Assembly: GCA_026027325.1 (NCBI GenBank)
Contig: JAMSLZ010000006.1
Coordinates: forward strand, 1,364,001-1,428,000
Length of the DNA: 64,000 nucleotides
Direction: 5' to 3'
Origin: Actinomucor elegans
Lineage: Eukaryota; Mucoromycota; Mucoromycetes; Mucorales; Mucoraceae
Both the position numbers and the translations under genes were made by a program. Positions 11,452-24,050 of this stretch are shown here, piece by piece (the stretch's first letter is position 1; each line of letters opens with the position of its first letter). The notes beneath the pieces were generated by a model. That model worked only from the letters and a program-made list of their open reading frames with translations. It searched no databases and was not told the DNA's origin.

Positions 11452-13936
11452 GACAGAATGAAATAAAAGAAATCTTGAGCTTTTTGATTTTTCTCGAAAG
11501 AGGAATATCAATTTTTTGTAAGGTGTGCCCCCTCCGTTTGAGCTAATCTTACACTGGCAATCTCAGGCTTGATCCGTTCAATTGCTTCATATTGATAATT
11601 TATCAGGATATTCTCGTAGTCTTGTCGACATAAAGTTTTGTTTTATGTTGACATATGCCCTAATTAACGTGTTTTTCCATTCGATCTGTGCACTTGTATA
11701 CGCTTTTCTCGACACCTCTTTTAGTTGTTTAGCACAGCAACACTTTCAAATATAAAACCAGCACAAATAAAAATTCACGCTTGACACCTTTTTTTTTAGC
11801 ATGGTAATGTGTGTCAACATTCAAAAAGGCTCTTATTATTATTATTAAAGCAGCCATCGAGTTTAGAAGCTGAATAATATAGATAAAGGCCTATTAAATC
11901 GAAGAATGCTGTTAGAGTTTTTCTTACTTGAGATTGAAATGAATTGAAGTTATTTTTGAGACTATTTACAATATTGGCTATGGTTTGGACTGTTTGAGAT
12001 AAATGAACGTCAATTTGGAGGTATTTAAACTCATGAACGGTTGTTCTTAGCACGATTAGTGCACCAAAAGTTCCTTAATGATTGTCAAAATTCAATTTGA
12101 TTTTGTCTATTGACATTTAGTCAAAAATTTCAACCTATAATGGTTCAAAACCTCTTATACTGATCATCTTGATTCATACCATCGGTCTTATATTGAAATT
12201 GATTATCCTTATAATTCCTAATGGCTCTCAATTTTATTTTTATTTTTATTTTTTTACAGTAGAGGTAAGCTTTACCAGGGATAAAAATCGCCTCCACAAT
12301 CATATTTGTTTTGAATTAACAGAGCCATTAAATCCATAAACATATAAGCCAAAAGATGGCTGAACACTAGAAATAAGAGCTTAGTCTTATAAAACCGTGA
12401 TCCATGTAAACAAAGGTCTTGTTTCTATTGCTCTGGTTTTTCTTTTAAAATAGATCGGTGGAGGACTTGGTAGAAACAATGCAGGTTGATTTAGCTCAAA
12501 ATTCACAATACATTGGTAGCATAACAGGGCGTTTGATATTAGCAGAGAATTGTTTTTTCTAATTCGTTACTGGCAAATTGGTTCATCTCAAAAGCGACCA
12601 CAATGTGCAAAATATTATACTGATCAGAAGTATGAGTGGAGTATCTAATCAGTCTTTCTATGAAACATAGATCAAACCAGTTTTGCATCTCTACCAAGAT
12701 AGCTCATACAAGGTCTCAAGGGTTGGGTAGTATCTGCTTTTACGACCTCCAGTTCTGGATCAAGGTTGCAGCAGCTTCATAACATTTCACAGGCAAAGGC
12801 CAATGTCTTAATGTTTTTCAAACTGAGAAAAGATCCGGGAAAATTCATTCTTGCAATTTCGAACAAAGCATATATTCTAATAAACTGTAATATCACCAAC
12901 TAAAAGGTAATTGTGAATCCACATACCTGGAAGGCTAATGTATATGAGAGTTTGTTCTGTTCAGTAGTCTATTGGGTGTCATTATTTATTATTACCATCG
13001 TTTTATTTTTATAACGTACGCGAATTGACAGATATTCGTCTTTTTTCTTCTATTTATCTGTTGGTAATTAAAAATACTACTTTTGCTTATATCTTTTGTT
13101 AAATTAAACAAGATCGTTCTTTGGCAATTAAATACTTATTTCCGCTCAAAGGTCACCGGTTTTAAACCTTATTGAACCACTGAAGATCATCAAGGTTGAA
13201 TTAGACATTTAGAACCATTTTGGGATAGATGTCTATCAAAAAAAATAAAATAAAAAAAAACCGTTGTTATGTTGAGTCCAAATATTTGTTAGAGAGTATG
13301 AGCATAATAAAAGTCTGTGTCTGAATTCAAAAAGTCTGAAAATGAAAGAAAAACATTTTAAACGTAGGACATCAATGCTTGTGTGCAGGTCCTGGCACGT
13401 TCCTTAAAGACAGTCCAAACGTGACTATTTTTTTCAAGATGAAATCTTTTGAGAAAAAAAAAAAAAAAAAAAAAAAAGGATAAAAGGTCGAGCAAAGTAA
13501 GCAAAGAGGTAGTTTTCTTTCAATTACGTATCTGCCTTAGATCCTTTGTCAAGGTTTTGATAAATTCATTTATCTTGACCTACAGAGCTTATGTTTTGCT
13601 TTTCGTTGACAAAGCTTGAGTCATTCAGATACAAGATAACTTATACCTCCACTTTGGTCCCGTTTCGATATCTTGGCTAATTAGTATTGTTTATGTTTGG
13701 GAGGTTTTGACGTGGGTTTCCTACGTTCAGAACTTTTTGGCGTAGATAGTCCCAAAGCTGATATCACGGATTCGTTTGGGGAAAAACCATTTATTTATAA
13801 AGAAAACGAAAAAAAAAAAAAAAAAAAAAAAAGTGTATGGGAAGTAGATGGCTACCCATGTAGAAACATTCTTGTCGAGAAGATTTGCTATTGATTTTTC
13901 GATATAATTATATGTTACAGGGTATGTTTATTTAAA
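11452..13936. other. Intergenic region upstream of DAM1 and downstream of BRIP1
   Basis: I see no secure gene in 2.5 kb. A two-exon frame on the minus strand (about 12054-11729) joins a helical segment ending NSFQSQ to LLNSMAAL with a good gtaaga donor, but lacks an ATG and any recognisable family. Near 13681-13770 the minus strand carries a coding-like C-terminus (LGLSTPKSSERRKPTSKPP, then KHKQY and a stop) preceded by a cag acceptor; it may be an alternative last exon of BRIP1. Long A-runs occur near 13450-13475 and 13809-13831. Confidence 0.45.
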
Positions 13937-16900
13937 TTACAATCCATAAAAGATGTCGTTTGATGATGAGTATTGGGAGTTTGGGACTTCTTTGTTTAAA
14001 TCGTCTCGAGATATAGTCTCCATAATGTATGGTTTACTTTTCACGCCATTCCACAAATATACCTTACCGACATGGTGTTTCTTTGTTGGATTTACGGCTG
14101 CACAGATTAGATACCCGAAAGGTTTCGCTGTATTACATACACAAGACAAAAATCTATAGCATATACCGTCGACCTGATCATAGATGACATCGGAAAGTGC
14201 AGGAAGCTTATTAACATCGAGAGGAACGCCCATCAGTCTTGTTTCATATACCTCCCATGTATCAGGATTACAGAGCTCTGTTATTATTGTAGATTTTGTA
14301 ATTGCTAGTGCGCTTTGCAAATCCGATACATTGGTCATCTGAAGATTGGCACTGCAACCTCGCATTAAATCTTGCGAGCACCCAGTACAGCAAAGAATTT
14401 GAGTATCAAAAGGCTTCGAAATCACTGGCTGTGCAGGCATTAATGTCATTACACGTTTTGTTCCTTGGGGCTTATCGTTATTGCTTGTTGAATGTTGCAG
14501 CTCGATCTTGATAGGCACAGGCGGGAATGAGGATGACATATCCTTGTTATCAGGTAACACGGGCGAAGAAAGGTCTTCGATCTGATGAACACTCGCTTTT
14601 TCGTGCTTGGATACTGAAGATAAAGAATGGTATTGCTCTTGGCCAGCATGAGGATCAATCGTGTTACCAATATCTAGCAATGCTGAGCTATTCGATACAT
14701 CCTTGGATGTCTCTGTCTTGACAGCGACAGTCTCAGTTTTAAAATACTTTGAGTTCACTCCATTACTTGGAGACTCAGTAGTCTCTCTCTCTTCGACCTT
14801 TACGTCAAGATCCATCTCATTTTTGATATCGTCAGTCTCCAAGTCTATCATAATGATCTCTTGCATTTTTTGCTTTTGGTCCTCCATTTCTTGTACTTGA
14901 TATTCCGCAAACTGTTTCAGTCCTTCTATAGCATCGGCATAGCATGGGTGTACTTTAAGTTGGCCTCGAACCCACTTGGAAAGCCCATTGATATGCTCGG
15001 TGTTTAAGAATCGCTCTTCCAGTAAAATAATTGCTCCCCAATCCTGAAGAAGATAATATTCAATACAGTGAACAATGGATGGCACATACCACACTTACAT
15101 TTTTGTGTCTAATACATCTACCTAAGGCTTGATTGATAGCTACACATCAGATAATAAGTAAGCAATTCTATGAATTGTCCTTTTGCTCAAATACCTCGAT
15201 AAGCTTGAGCTGAATACCATTCTGATCCCGATAGCACTTCTTTACTGTTTGATTGAAGCCGCATTCTATTGTTGTACTCTTTCTTTAGGATAACTTCCAA
15301 GTCTTTACTATATGATTCAAAATAAGCAATATTAAATATATACCCTAGGCATCTTTCATTAGTATATACTTACAATCCAGGAAAAGGTATACCAAGGGTC
15401 ACTACTGCACGGCAGTAATTGTCATTGAAGTCAATGCCTTCGCTCACTTTACCTCGGAATACCTAACAGCAAAAACATAAGCGTTCGTGATTTGACATGA
15501 TTAACTAATGCACTTACTGCAAAAAACAATGCACCATCACATGTACCATCCTTTCCTTCAGATTCTATTCTGTCGATCTGATTATAGAACTTATTCAAGA
15601 TCCCCTCAAACACATTCTTATCACCGCCTTTGGGCTCTTTGAAAGAGAAAACGTTAGAGTGGAACACAGATGAGCTGTATAGGCTAATTACCTTGTAAAA
15701 TCATCTTTCTCTCCTTCATTTTATCCAAGGCACCAGTCAACTACGCATGCATATTAAACATAATTAGAGAAGATATATATATATATACAATGCTCATTAG
15801 AGAATTACCTTCCATCTTTCCATCAAGATATCAAGAGCTTTGTACGACGGCATAAAACACAGTACACCATATGGAATTGTTTCAATAATTTGCAATAAAG
15901 CTAAGCGAGCATTGGATAAACAGCAATTGAGTAACCGAGAATAAGTACGATGTACAATTAGACTTACTCTGTCCAACCTCATCCTGATATTGAAATGTTT
16001 CCAAGGTATTGTAAACGCCTTTCAATGTAACACTATTTGGTCTATGTTAAAAGAAGATTAGTTCTGTGTTCTGGCCTTCTCGCAGGCACAATTATTTCTA
16101 GATACTTACCCATAAGGGATAGCGCTGACCCATACTTGTGATGGCTTAATAACGTGGTTTGCTTCTAATCTTCCAGTACTGTTCAAAATTGGATTAGCAG
16201 ACTTCAAAAAAAACAGGATATAACTTAACGCTTACAATTCAATTCCCAGTTCAGAAGCAAAAGTACTCAACTAGAATATAAATAACATGAGTACGTTTTG
16301 CTATTCTATTTCAAACGACAATATATCACTTACTGGAGACAAAGTACCACTTGTAAGAATCACAGAGCGTGTATTTTTGGCCATATCTCTAAAGATAACA
16401 GCAGGATTCAGGCACCAGAACGCTAACTTGTGGATCCATGTCTTTGGCGGTGGATCCGGTAGTTCTGCATTTTTCTTTCTTCTTCTGCTTGTATTGGCGT
16501 TTGTTCTGTTCATAGTTTTCATCAAAACAAGTTGATAATCATTTGCATATCTGTGATCAGGATCGAATATAAACTTGAGCACGGTAAAAATGCCTTCCAA
16601 TATAGTCAAACTACCATTGCTGAGACAGCGAATACGTTTAACATAAACACCGTCCTCTTCAGGATCAGGATTTGCGGCGCCACCATCAGGATTATAAGTA
16701 TCCCAAACATCATCGTTTTCCATTTGACTTCTCACTTCTTTTGCATAAGCAGCCACATCACCGAAAGCAGGTGAAAGGACTTCGTTAAACAAGTATGGTG
16801 TGATATTGATCTCATTTAGCTTCTGAAGCAAATTATCTCCAGTAAAACTTTGGGTAATGTATTAGCAAATTAAGAGTGCCTTAGTCCTTTATCAAAAATC

Positions 16901-18820
16901 GACGCTTACTGGCAGGACTGGCGCTCGTACTCTTTAACAAAGTAGTCATTCTGATTTGATTTCATCATATCGTATATTTGACCAATTACCTAGACTCGCG
17001 TTAGTCACTTGTAATGGTTGTATATGTTATGAGTAATACATACGCCCTCCATCCTACGATGCGCTTCTTGAGCCCCTCCGAATTTTATCACCAAGTCTAG
17101 CTCTTTCATAACAACGTCAAGCGTTTCCTCGTCTGTTTCAAAAGAGCCTGCAGATCGTGATGCATCCTCGATGTTGTGGGCTAACAATAATAGAAGTTTA
17201 GAATGCAGGTATGCAAACGTAAAGTATATCTTACCCTCGTCCAAGATAACTATACTATCCTCCAAACCAATTTCAAGGACTTTACGGATCACTGGATCAA
17301 TGATATAGTTGTATGGAGAGAAAATCACTTCTGCACTTTCTGCTATCTGTCGAGACGCGTAATAGGGGCATCCTTGAGTACGTTTACCCAACCGAACAAG
17401 ATCTTCAATATCCCAGATACGGTTCGTAGTTGATAGAGAGGGATGGTTAACCAGTTTCTGTTTCTTGTGAAACAGAGGACAACTATTCGTATCTAATAGC
17501 TTGGTGCTGTTGTTAAAGATTAGTTTCACATAGATGCGATGTATGGATTGTCTATGTTACCAATCTTCTGCTTTATTGCTTGATTTAGATACTCTAGAAT
17601 GAACTAGGATAATCCCGTCAATATCAAAACTACGGAATTCAAAATGATACTTACTGCACAAGTGTTCTCGACTTCCCAAAACAGCCGTGCCTTTATGAGA
17701 TGAAATACATCAGTATACTATCGTATTTGGATACGTATTCTATTCTTACGTGGTATATATCGAGTATTAGACTTTAATTCAGCCAAGAGTTGAGTGATCT
17801 GCTTATGACTATTGCAATCGAATCAGTATCATTATCTCATCTGTCGATTTCATTGCTTTACGTTCGACTACCAACATATATCCTTGGTATTTTCCTGACT
17901 TTCTTGGGCTCTGTTGATTGAGCAGCCGTTTCGGTAGATGGATCAATCTCTTCGTTCGTGACAGATCCTTCTATTTTCGGTGTATCGGGTTGTTCCACTA
18001 TTACTTTCTCAGCTATAAATCTTTTATGTGCAGGTTGCTGGAAGTCATCATCATCATCTTCTATTACAGTAGTCTTTATGGTATATTTCGTTCTTTTGGT
18101 TAATTCTTCCGCCTCATCCATCGCTAGTTCAAGATCTCTTTTAGGTGGTATATAATGGCTGGCTTTCTCCGCAGCTTCGGCTGCGAATTTTCGCTGTTGA
18201 TTTTCTCTCCAAGCTATATACATGAACTGTTTTAAAAAAAACTATACAAGTAGACGATACCAGGAATATCTTTTTTTTTTTTTTTTTTTTTTTTTATACC
18301 TATAGCTGCACATAATAAAGCAAGTGATTTGCCCGAACCTAGAATCAGAAAAATGAGTATTATCACTGAATACCATCCTTAAGAAACCATACCAGTAGGA
18401 CTCTCCAATAAAGCGTTTTCTTCTTTATTCAATGCTCGTATGATCTAGACAAAATTACTATTAGATCTCGATAGATCTTGGTTTAAACAGTGAGTATAGT
18501 TTATCAAACCTTGTTCATCATTTGTATTTGAGCAGGATCTGTAACATTCGAGGTGTTATTGTCAATGTACTTAGAACGAATGAATTTCTTAATTTAGGAT
18601 TATACTTACAAGGTTTTAATGGAAAATCGATCCGTACACCATCGATCGTTATGGTTTGACTGCTACCAAGGATGTGGACTTTCTTTTTGTGAGCTACTGA
18701 TGTTTGTAAATTGTTTTCTTCTGCTTCATTATCTCTTCTTCGTCGTCTTCTTCCTTTATTTTTTGTAGTGTTATTATTTTCTGAGCCTAGTTGGTAAAAT
18801 GGATCGAATGCTGAAGACAT
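13937..18820 (-). CDS. BRIP1: FANCJ/BRIP1 iron-sulfur DNA helicase
   Basis: FANCJ is a 5'-3' superfamily 2 helicase of the XPD group that acts in interstrand crosslink repair and G-quadruplex unwinding in the nucleus. Starting MSSAFDPF at 18820, the gene has many short introns. Visible motifs in order are [17 protein letters not shown], Walker [26 protein letters not shown], the four iron-sulfur cysteines ([25 protein letters not shown]), [23 protein letters not shown] (the Ala codon is split by an intron), LTSGTLSP, and [23 protein letters not shown] in the last helicase motif. FANCJ-specific spacing (RTHKQI-like, IDFP, DEAHNIED) favours it over Chl1 or RTEL1. The C-terminal exon adds about 380 residues: an acidic and Ser-rich linker and then a Cys-rich segment ([15 protein letters not shown], later [14 protein letters not shown]) not known to me in human FANCJ. 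Confidence 0.88.
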
Positions 18821-19966
18821 GACAAAAAGAATACTAAAACGAAGATAAAAAGAACACCCGGGTTCTTAAATAGGTAAATAACGCGCACCAAAACGCGAAT
18901 AAAATAATTCAATCTCCGTATTCTTTCAAATGAGGAGCATATTGTTACTACTTTACCGCTAATCATTGACCAACAACAATTGTACGTTGCGTAAGGGAAT
19001 GTTTTAATATATGAAGCAGTTGATTTTGAGCAAGGTTTACTAATCAGATGCAGTATTTAACTGAAATTGGCCGCGAGATCTAGATATGAATATGCATCGA
19101 TATAAAATTTTAATTGTCATTGTTAACAATTAATGAAACGCAGCAATTATGCTGTATTTCAAATATACAAAGCTTCTAATAGATACAATTGTTTATTTTG
19201 TGTATAGAATGCCAATTATATCCAACGCTTGACAGAAGCCAGCTGAGAGATCTGGAGATTAAGAAAATATGCCAATTTTGGCTAAAGCTTGCAAAATTCA
19301 TTATATTTGTTGAATGCTGAAGGCAAACTTTTGGAGTAAGGACTGTATATAATATAGCTTTAGTATCTTTAGCAGTAAACAAGCTCATTTTTTCCGCATT
19401 TCCTTGATGAGGAGCACTTGCGTTATGATCGTATTTCAAAATGTAAAAATGTCGATATTAATTAAACAAATATCCACCGTTTAGAAAATATGTAATATGT
19501 TATTTCTATAATTCGATAAATGATCAGACTATTTATGTATTTTGTTAATACACCTTTGGTGCATCCATACTTGTATACTAAAAAAACCCTTCCTCATAAG
19601 AAAATGCAGAAATTTACATCCAACAACAACAGCAATTTTTCAGTTGCCGCCAGTCAATGGATAGTGAAATGCCACCAAGCTTAGCTTCTTTATTAGCAGT
19701 AGCTATACTTTTTCATTAATTTTTGATCCTATCAATATCTGTTTGGAAGGATCATACTTTGTTTCGTACTGCTCAATGTATGTATTCGTATTTTTTTTTT
19801 TTTTTTTTTTAGCTATACATAAAATTGTCGTCGGCTATTGTATGTTTAGCGCGCCAATTGCAAAGGATAGGCACAGTGTAAACCCCGAACGCAAGTCGTG
19901 TGCAAGTTGGGTACGAGAAAAGAGTAAATTCACACTGTTCTACCATTCAACATATTATAATACATT
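18821..19966. other. Divergent promoter region between BRIP1 and TRAPPC4
   Basis: This 1.1 kb separates two divergently transcribed genes. It holds one copy of the dispersed element (19013-19080). Reading frames here look like chance. Confidence 0.6.
19013..19080 (+). repeat. Dispersed tRNA-like element, copy in BRIP1/TRAPPC4 spacer
   Basis: The copy reads AAGCAGTTGATTTTGAGCA, a variable middle, then CTAATCAGATGCAGTATTT and GGCCGCGAGATC. Both blocks and their spacing are kept. Confidence 0.6.
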
Positions 19967-20483
19967 ATGATTTATTCATTATACATCATCAATAAAGCAG
20001 GCGGTCTTGTTTATCAAAAGGATTTCACGAATCAATTAGAAAAACTGTCTAGTAATGAATACTTGGTTCTAGCGGGTACTTTTCACGGGTAAGTGGCGCA
20101 TTCATCTTGAACAAATATGAGCTAACATGCTCTACACAGTGTCCATGCTATTACTTCAAAAATCTCGCCGCTTCACAATTCCTCTGGTATCGAGATGTTG
20201 GAAGCCGAAAATTTCAAATTGTATTGTAATCAAACACTCACAGGTATTTGAAATCAGTTAAGCAATATACATATTAGGTGTTGACTCGAAAACATTAGGT
20301 ACCAAGTTCTTATTGATCACTGCGCCTCAACAAAACAACGTTGATAACTATATGAAAAAGATCTATGATACATACAGTGATTTTGTTATGAAAAATCCTT
20401 TTCATACTCCAGAAATGCCTATTCGTTCAGACCAGTTCGACCAATCTTTACTCAAGTTTATCAATACCAGCGGATCAGCATAA
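19967..20483 (+). CDS. TRS23: TRAPP complex subunit TRAPPC4 (Trs23, synbindin)
   Basis: TRAPPC4 is a core subunit of the TRAPP complexes, the exchange factors for Rab1/Ypt1 in ER-Golgi traffic. Three exons (19967-20088, 20140-20243, 20299-20483) give 136 residues, close to the usual length of the longin-type core. The sequence reads [19 protein letters not shown], then [45 protein letters not shown], and [15 protein letters not shown] followed by MPIR, all family hallmarks. No PDZ-like insertion is present, in contrast to animal TRAPPC4. It lies in tandem with the secreted SOD-like gene, 265 bp downstream. Confidence 0.95.
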
Positions 20484-20748
20484 ATAAACTCGTGTAGAAC
20501 GTAGATAATTGAAATAATAAAACGCCATTCTTCTTTAATACAAGCCCGGTCCATATGCTGCTTTTCTTTGTTTAGGAATTTGAGCAATTGTGGATACATT
20601 GAATAAATGATATGATAGGTTCCAGAAAGAATGAGACTGGAAGAATTTAGGTGTCATCTGAATCCATACAACTCGAGGAATGCTTAAAAACCTGTATATA
20701 ATAAGCACTTTCTGTCATCAAACAAAGTCTACATCCATATCTATTAGA

Positions 20749-21570
20749 ATGAAACTCACATTATCCAATTGTATTACTTTGCTTGCGTTGATGACTGTGC
20801 CAGCCGTTTTGGCTCAATCCGAAGAGGCTGCTGTTGACCAAGGATTGCAAGTGGACGCTTCTCAAAATGTGAATGAAATGGAAACTGGTGCTATTCCTAA
20901 CGTTAACGAAATGGGAATCGATGCTATCGAAAACGCTCAAGCCATGGAAGCCGGTGCTATCGAAAAGGTCAACGAATTTGAAACTGGTGCTGTTCCAAAT
21001 GTTAATGAAAAGATCGCTGATCCTGCCCTAAATGTCAACGAACTTCAAGCTGGTGCCACTGAAAACGTCAATGCAATGGCCAAGGATGCTGCTCAAAATG
21101 TTAATGAATTAGAAGCCAATAAAATGGAGGCCGAAACTGCTCAAAACATGAACAAAATTGAAACTAGTATTACAGAAAATATCAACGTAGTAGAGAACGC
21201 TGATGTGAGTAGCTATTCGCCTGCAGTTGCAGTAGCTTCATTCACTGGTCCCAGTATTGTAGGTGAATTCAGTTTCTATCAAGACAGCACTGGTAAGGTA
21301 GTTGCAACTGGTGCCCTTCAACGAGGATTGGTTCCAGATGCACAGTATCACTTCAGATTCCACAACGGCCCCAGCTGTGAAGCTTTAGGTGAGGCTGTTA
21401 CTCATCACTCGTTCAAGTCAATGCGTGTAATGGAAGTAGGAGGAACTGCACCTATTCAAGAAACAATCGAAGACGTTCACTTGACTGGACAAAATGGTTT
21501 GGTAGGCTCACCTTGGGTCTTGTCGGATGGTTATCAAGATGTAGCTTGTGTTGTACTCAAAGGACAATAA
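20749..21570 (+). CDS. Secreted protein: 11-residue repeats plus a Cu/Zn-SOD-like domain with degenerate ligands
   Basis: The single-exon frame gives 273 residues. I chose the ATG at 20749 because it opens a typical signal peptide (MKLTLSNCITLLALMTVPA, cleavage likely after VLA); an upstream in-frame ATG would add residues that spoil it. Residues about 37-151 are ten tandem units with an 11-residue period (ASQNVNEMETG, AIPNVNEMGID, AVPNVNEKIAD, PALNVNELQAG and so on), one unit carrying a five-residue insertion. Residues about 165-273 resemble the Cu/Zn superoxide dismutase fold: GEFSFYQDSTGKVV, QYHFRFHNGPSCEALG, VHLTGQNGLVGSPWVL and DVACVVLKG. The usual HVH copper pair is changed (HFRFH) and the His of the final 'VVH' position is missing, so dismutase activity is doubtful. 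It may be a cell wall, stress or metal-binding protein; the function is not established. Confidence 0.75.
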   Translation: MKLTLSNCITLLALMTVPAVLAQSEEAAVDQGLQVDASQNVNEMETGAIPNVNEMGIDAIENAQAMEAGAIEKVNEFETGAVPNVNEKIADPALNVNELQAGATENVNAMAKDAAQNVNELEANKMEAETAQNMNKIETSITENINVVENADVSSYSPAVAVASFTGPSIVGEFSFYQDSTGKVVATGALQRGLVPDAQYHFRFHNGPSCEALGEAVTHHSFKSMRVMEVGGTAPIQETIEDVHLTGQNGLVGSPWVLSDGYQDVACVVLKGQ

Positions 21571-21644
21571 TAATATTTATAATAATAAACCAATACAATA
21601 TATTTGCGGGTTGAAAGTGGTAATATACATGTCTTTTATTCTAT

Positions 21645-22200
21645 TTAAATGGTGTGAGGGTTCGAGTTGAATGGTGACCAAATGCCACGGACAGACTCTG
21701 TTGTAGAAATGACTGGTCTCTTGGTCAAGTTTTTGATCTTTTCACCGCTTGAATCTCTCAAAAGGTTGACTTTAGTGTTGATTTCTCCAGGTGTCAAGTT
21801 GCGAGTACAAATGACTTTATCACGGCCGTTTACTATAATTAAAAAGAGCCATTAGTGAACAATATCGGTCAAAGTCCATGATTTGATGAATATTTACAAT
21901 AGTATCCACGAATAATAGGGTGATGAGCAGGTCTGGGTTGAACTACGATTTCAATTTGAGGGTGTTCTTTTGCAAAATTGGCGAGATCTTTCTTGATGTA
22001 TTCACTGTAATCAGGCAGAAGAAACAGAGCGTTAGCGGGCAGGGGTGATAATATAAAACAAAATTCAATTCAACTTACACCATGCCTTTGTTACTACCCC
22101 ACTTTTCACAGTAGTTGAATACCATCTTGCGACATTGGAGCACGAAAGCACCAGTTCCGTTATTTGTTCTAGGTAAGATTTTGCTTGCAATGGCTGACAT
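21645..22200 (-). CDS. MRPL43: Mitochondrial large-subunit ribosomal protein mL43
   Basis: mL43 (yeast Mrpl51) is a thioredoxin-fold protein of the mitochondrial large ribosomal subunit. Three exons read MSAIASKILPRTNNGTGAF, VLQCRKMVFNYCEKWGSNK, GMVEYIKKDLANFAKEHPQ, IEIVVQPRPAHHPIIRGYY, then NGRDKVICTRNLTPGEI and a short tail SPFNSNPHTI. The segments FNYCEKWGSNKGM, PRPAHHPIIRG and NGRDKVIC are diagnostic. The stop codon is 75 bp from the stop of the convergent SOD-like gene, so the 3' UTRs probably overlap. Confidence 0.93.
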
Positions 22201-24050
22201 TCTTATATAATTCAAAATAACAGGGTTGAAAGACAAAAGGCTTTTTGAAGACCAGCATTATTCCTCGATAAGCCGCTTGGATCAAAATGCGACTGCTTTT
22301 TATCGTCAGGTATATACCTGGATGTCCATTTTTTATTTAACAGTTTAGTAATATATACCAAACATTGCTGGGGCATATTTTATAATACAGGCATACTTCT
22401 AACGTTCTGGAATGTATCACCTGGGTAGTCTTTAGAGTTTTTTATATATAAAAACTAAATTCGGTATTGCAAAACCGAATTTTAAAAGCGCTATGCCGTG
22501 ATATATATGTATATATACTGCTTGCTGTTTAGTGAATTTCTTTATAGACCTCATTAGGCAATCCTATTTCCATCCAAATCTCGCGTTTATCTGTAAATCG
22601 CATACATATAATAAGATAGTTGATTCCAGAGGCGTTTGGACGTTGCAATATAATCTATACCCTCTTGTTTTGGAAATGCTCGCAAGTTGCCATGGAATAC
22701 GGTTAAACAAACTACTCATAGAAGCACAACAATAAAAAAAAACTTATTCACGGAATCATAATCAAATAGGCTTTTCTAGTAAAAGTATATTCAAGCAATC
22801 CATATATAAAGCATCTTTATAGTTTGATCTCTATCTTATTTCACACACATATCTTAAAAATAAAATATTACTACACTAGACTATGATTATATTTATTGGA
22901 TACATGGATATACCTACGCATAGATAGGATTCATTTTTAACTACAGATAGCAGCAGCTTACGTTTAATAAAGTCAATGATGAAAGCGCAAATCATATGTA
23001 CTTCTGACTTGAATTTCATATATCCGTGTTGAAGAGTACAAGTTTCAAGTACTAGTGACTTGTTGTATCCTATTAGAGTCATAGCTCAAGTGCATACGTA
23101 TCTCACATTCTATAAACAATATTTACCCAAGCCTAATATGCAATTATAAATATAGTTGACAGATTGCCACTTGGTAGGGCACGTACAATGTTAACTGATA
23201 TGCGAGATCAGTAAATACAAGCAAGACAAAAGATGAATTTATATTATATTATTTTAGTAAATAACTCAAGATTACGTTACATCTAAGCATAAAATCCCCT
23301 CCAAAATAAAAATGAAACAAGTTTGGTTATCAAAACGTGTTCTTTGCTAAAGGTTCTAAAAAAAAAATTCAGCTGCTCATTCTGCGCCTGTAGCTTAATC
23401 AGATGCAGCACTGAATCAGAATTAGTCGAGAAATATGGTGTAGTTGAAAATAGGGCCGAGCTTGGAAAAATTCCGACATATAAACTCGAAGGCCGAAATT
23501 TCAGAATTCGTGTTTTTTTTTTTTTTTTTCGTGGAGCATGATTGCAGCATTTTGAACGTATAGTTTCTAGGTAATTGCCGTCTGGCATATATTGAATGCA
23601 TTTCTTATATATATTACTCATCATATTGCTTTAATTTGCATCATACTTTTTGATTGAGACTTTTATTTTACATGGAGAAAAATGATTTGAACTCATACTC
23701 GTTAAAACTTCAGCAAAGTTACTAATTTTTTTTTTTTTTTCGCTATTTTATACGTGAAAAAAAAAAAGGACAAAGTTACTACTGCTGTCTTTATTACTTC
23801 AATGTCAGCAACCAATCGAATAAGTAAAGGATATTGAAATACCGTTGACAATGGTACAATGCTTCTCTGCCTCAGAAACCAAGCCACCATTGTAGCATTT
23901 TTACCTGTCAAAATATTACCATAAAGGGATCCCTTCATTCTCAGATTCGTGACTATGAATGTGACCGCTGGGTTCGAGAAAGAAAAAAAGCATAGAAACT
24001 AACTGAAATTTCTCGAAATAGGTTTTCGAAAAAGCTATTCAATTTTGACA
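22201..24050. other. Intergenic region upstream of mL43 and MRD1
   Basis: These 1.85 kb lie between divergent genes. Apart from one degenerate copy of the dispersed element (23369-23425) and several A/T homopolymers near 23510-23530 and 23727-23768 I see nothing gene-like. Confidence 0.6.
23369..23425 (+). repeat. Dispersed tRNA-like element, degenerate copy
   Basis: The 5' block appears as CAGCTGCTCATTCTGCGC and the start of the 3' block as TTAATCAGATGCAGCAC. The B-box-like end is decayed. Confidence 0.4.

Noticed and set aside
11729..12054. Possible two-exon minus-strand gene (helical segment ending NSFQSQ joined to LLNSMAAL)
   Set aside because: The donor is good and the frame stays open, but there is no ATG, no family resemblance, and the C-terminus is AT-rich chance-like sequence. 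It may be a relic.
17261..17300. A DEGH variant of the DEAH box in BRIP1
   Set aside because: The Gly arises from reading into the intron; correct splicing (GAGG... to CC) restores DEAH.
19176..19439. An 87-codon minus-strand frame in the BRIP1/TRAPPC4 spacer
   Set aside because: Composition is that of translated AT-rich spacer and no motif is visible.
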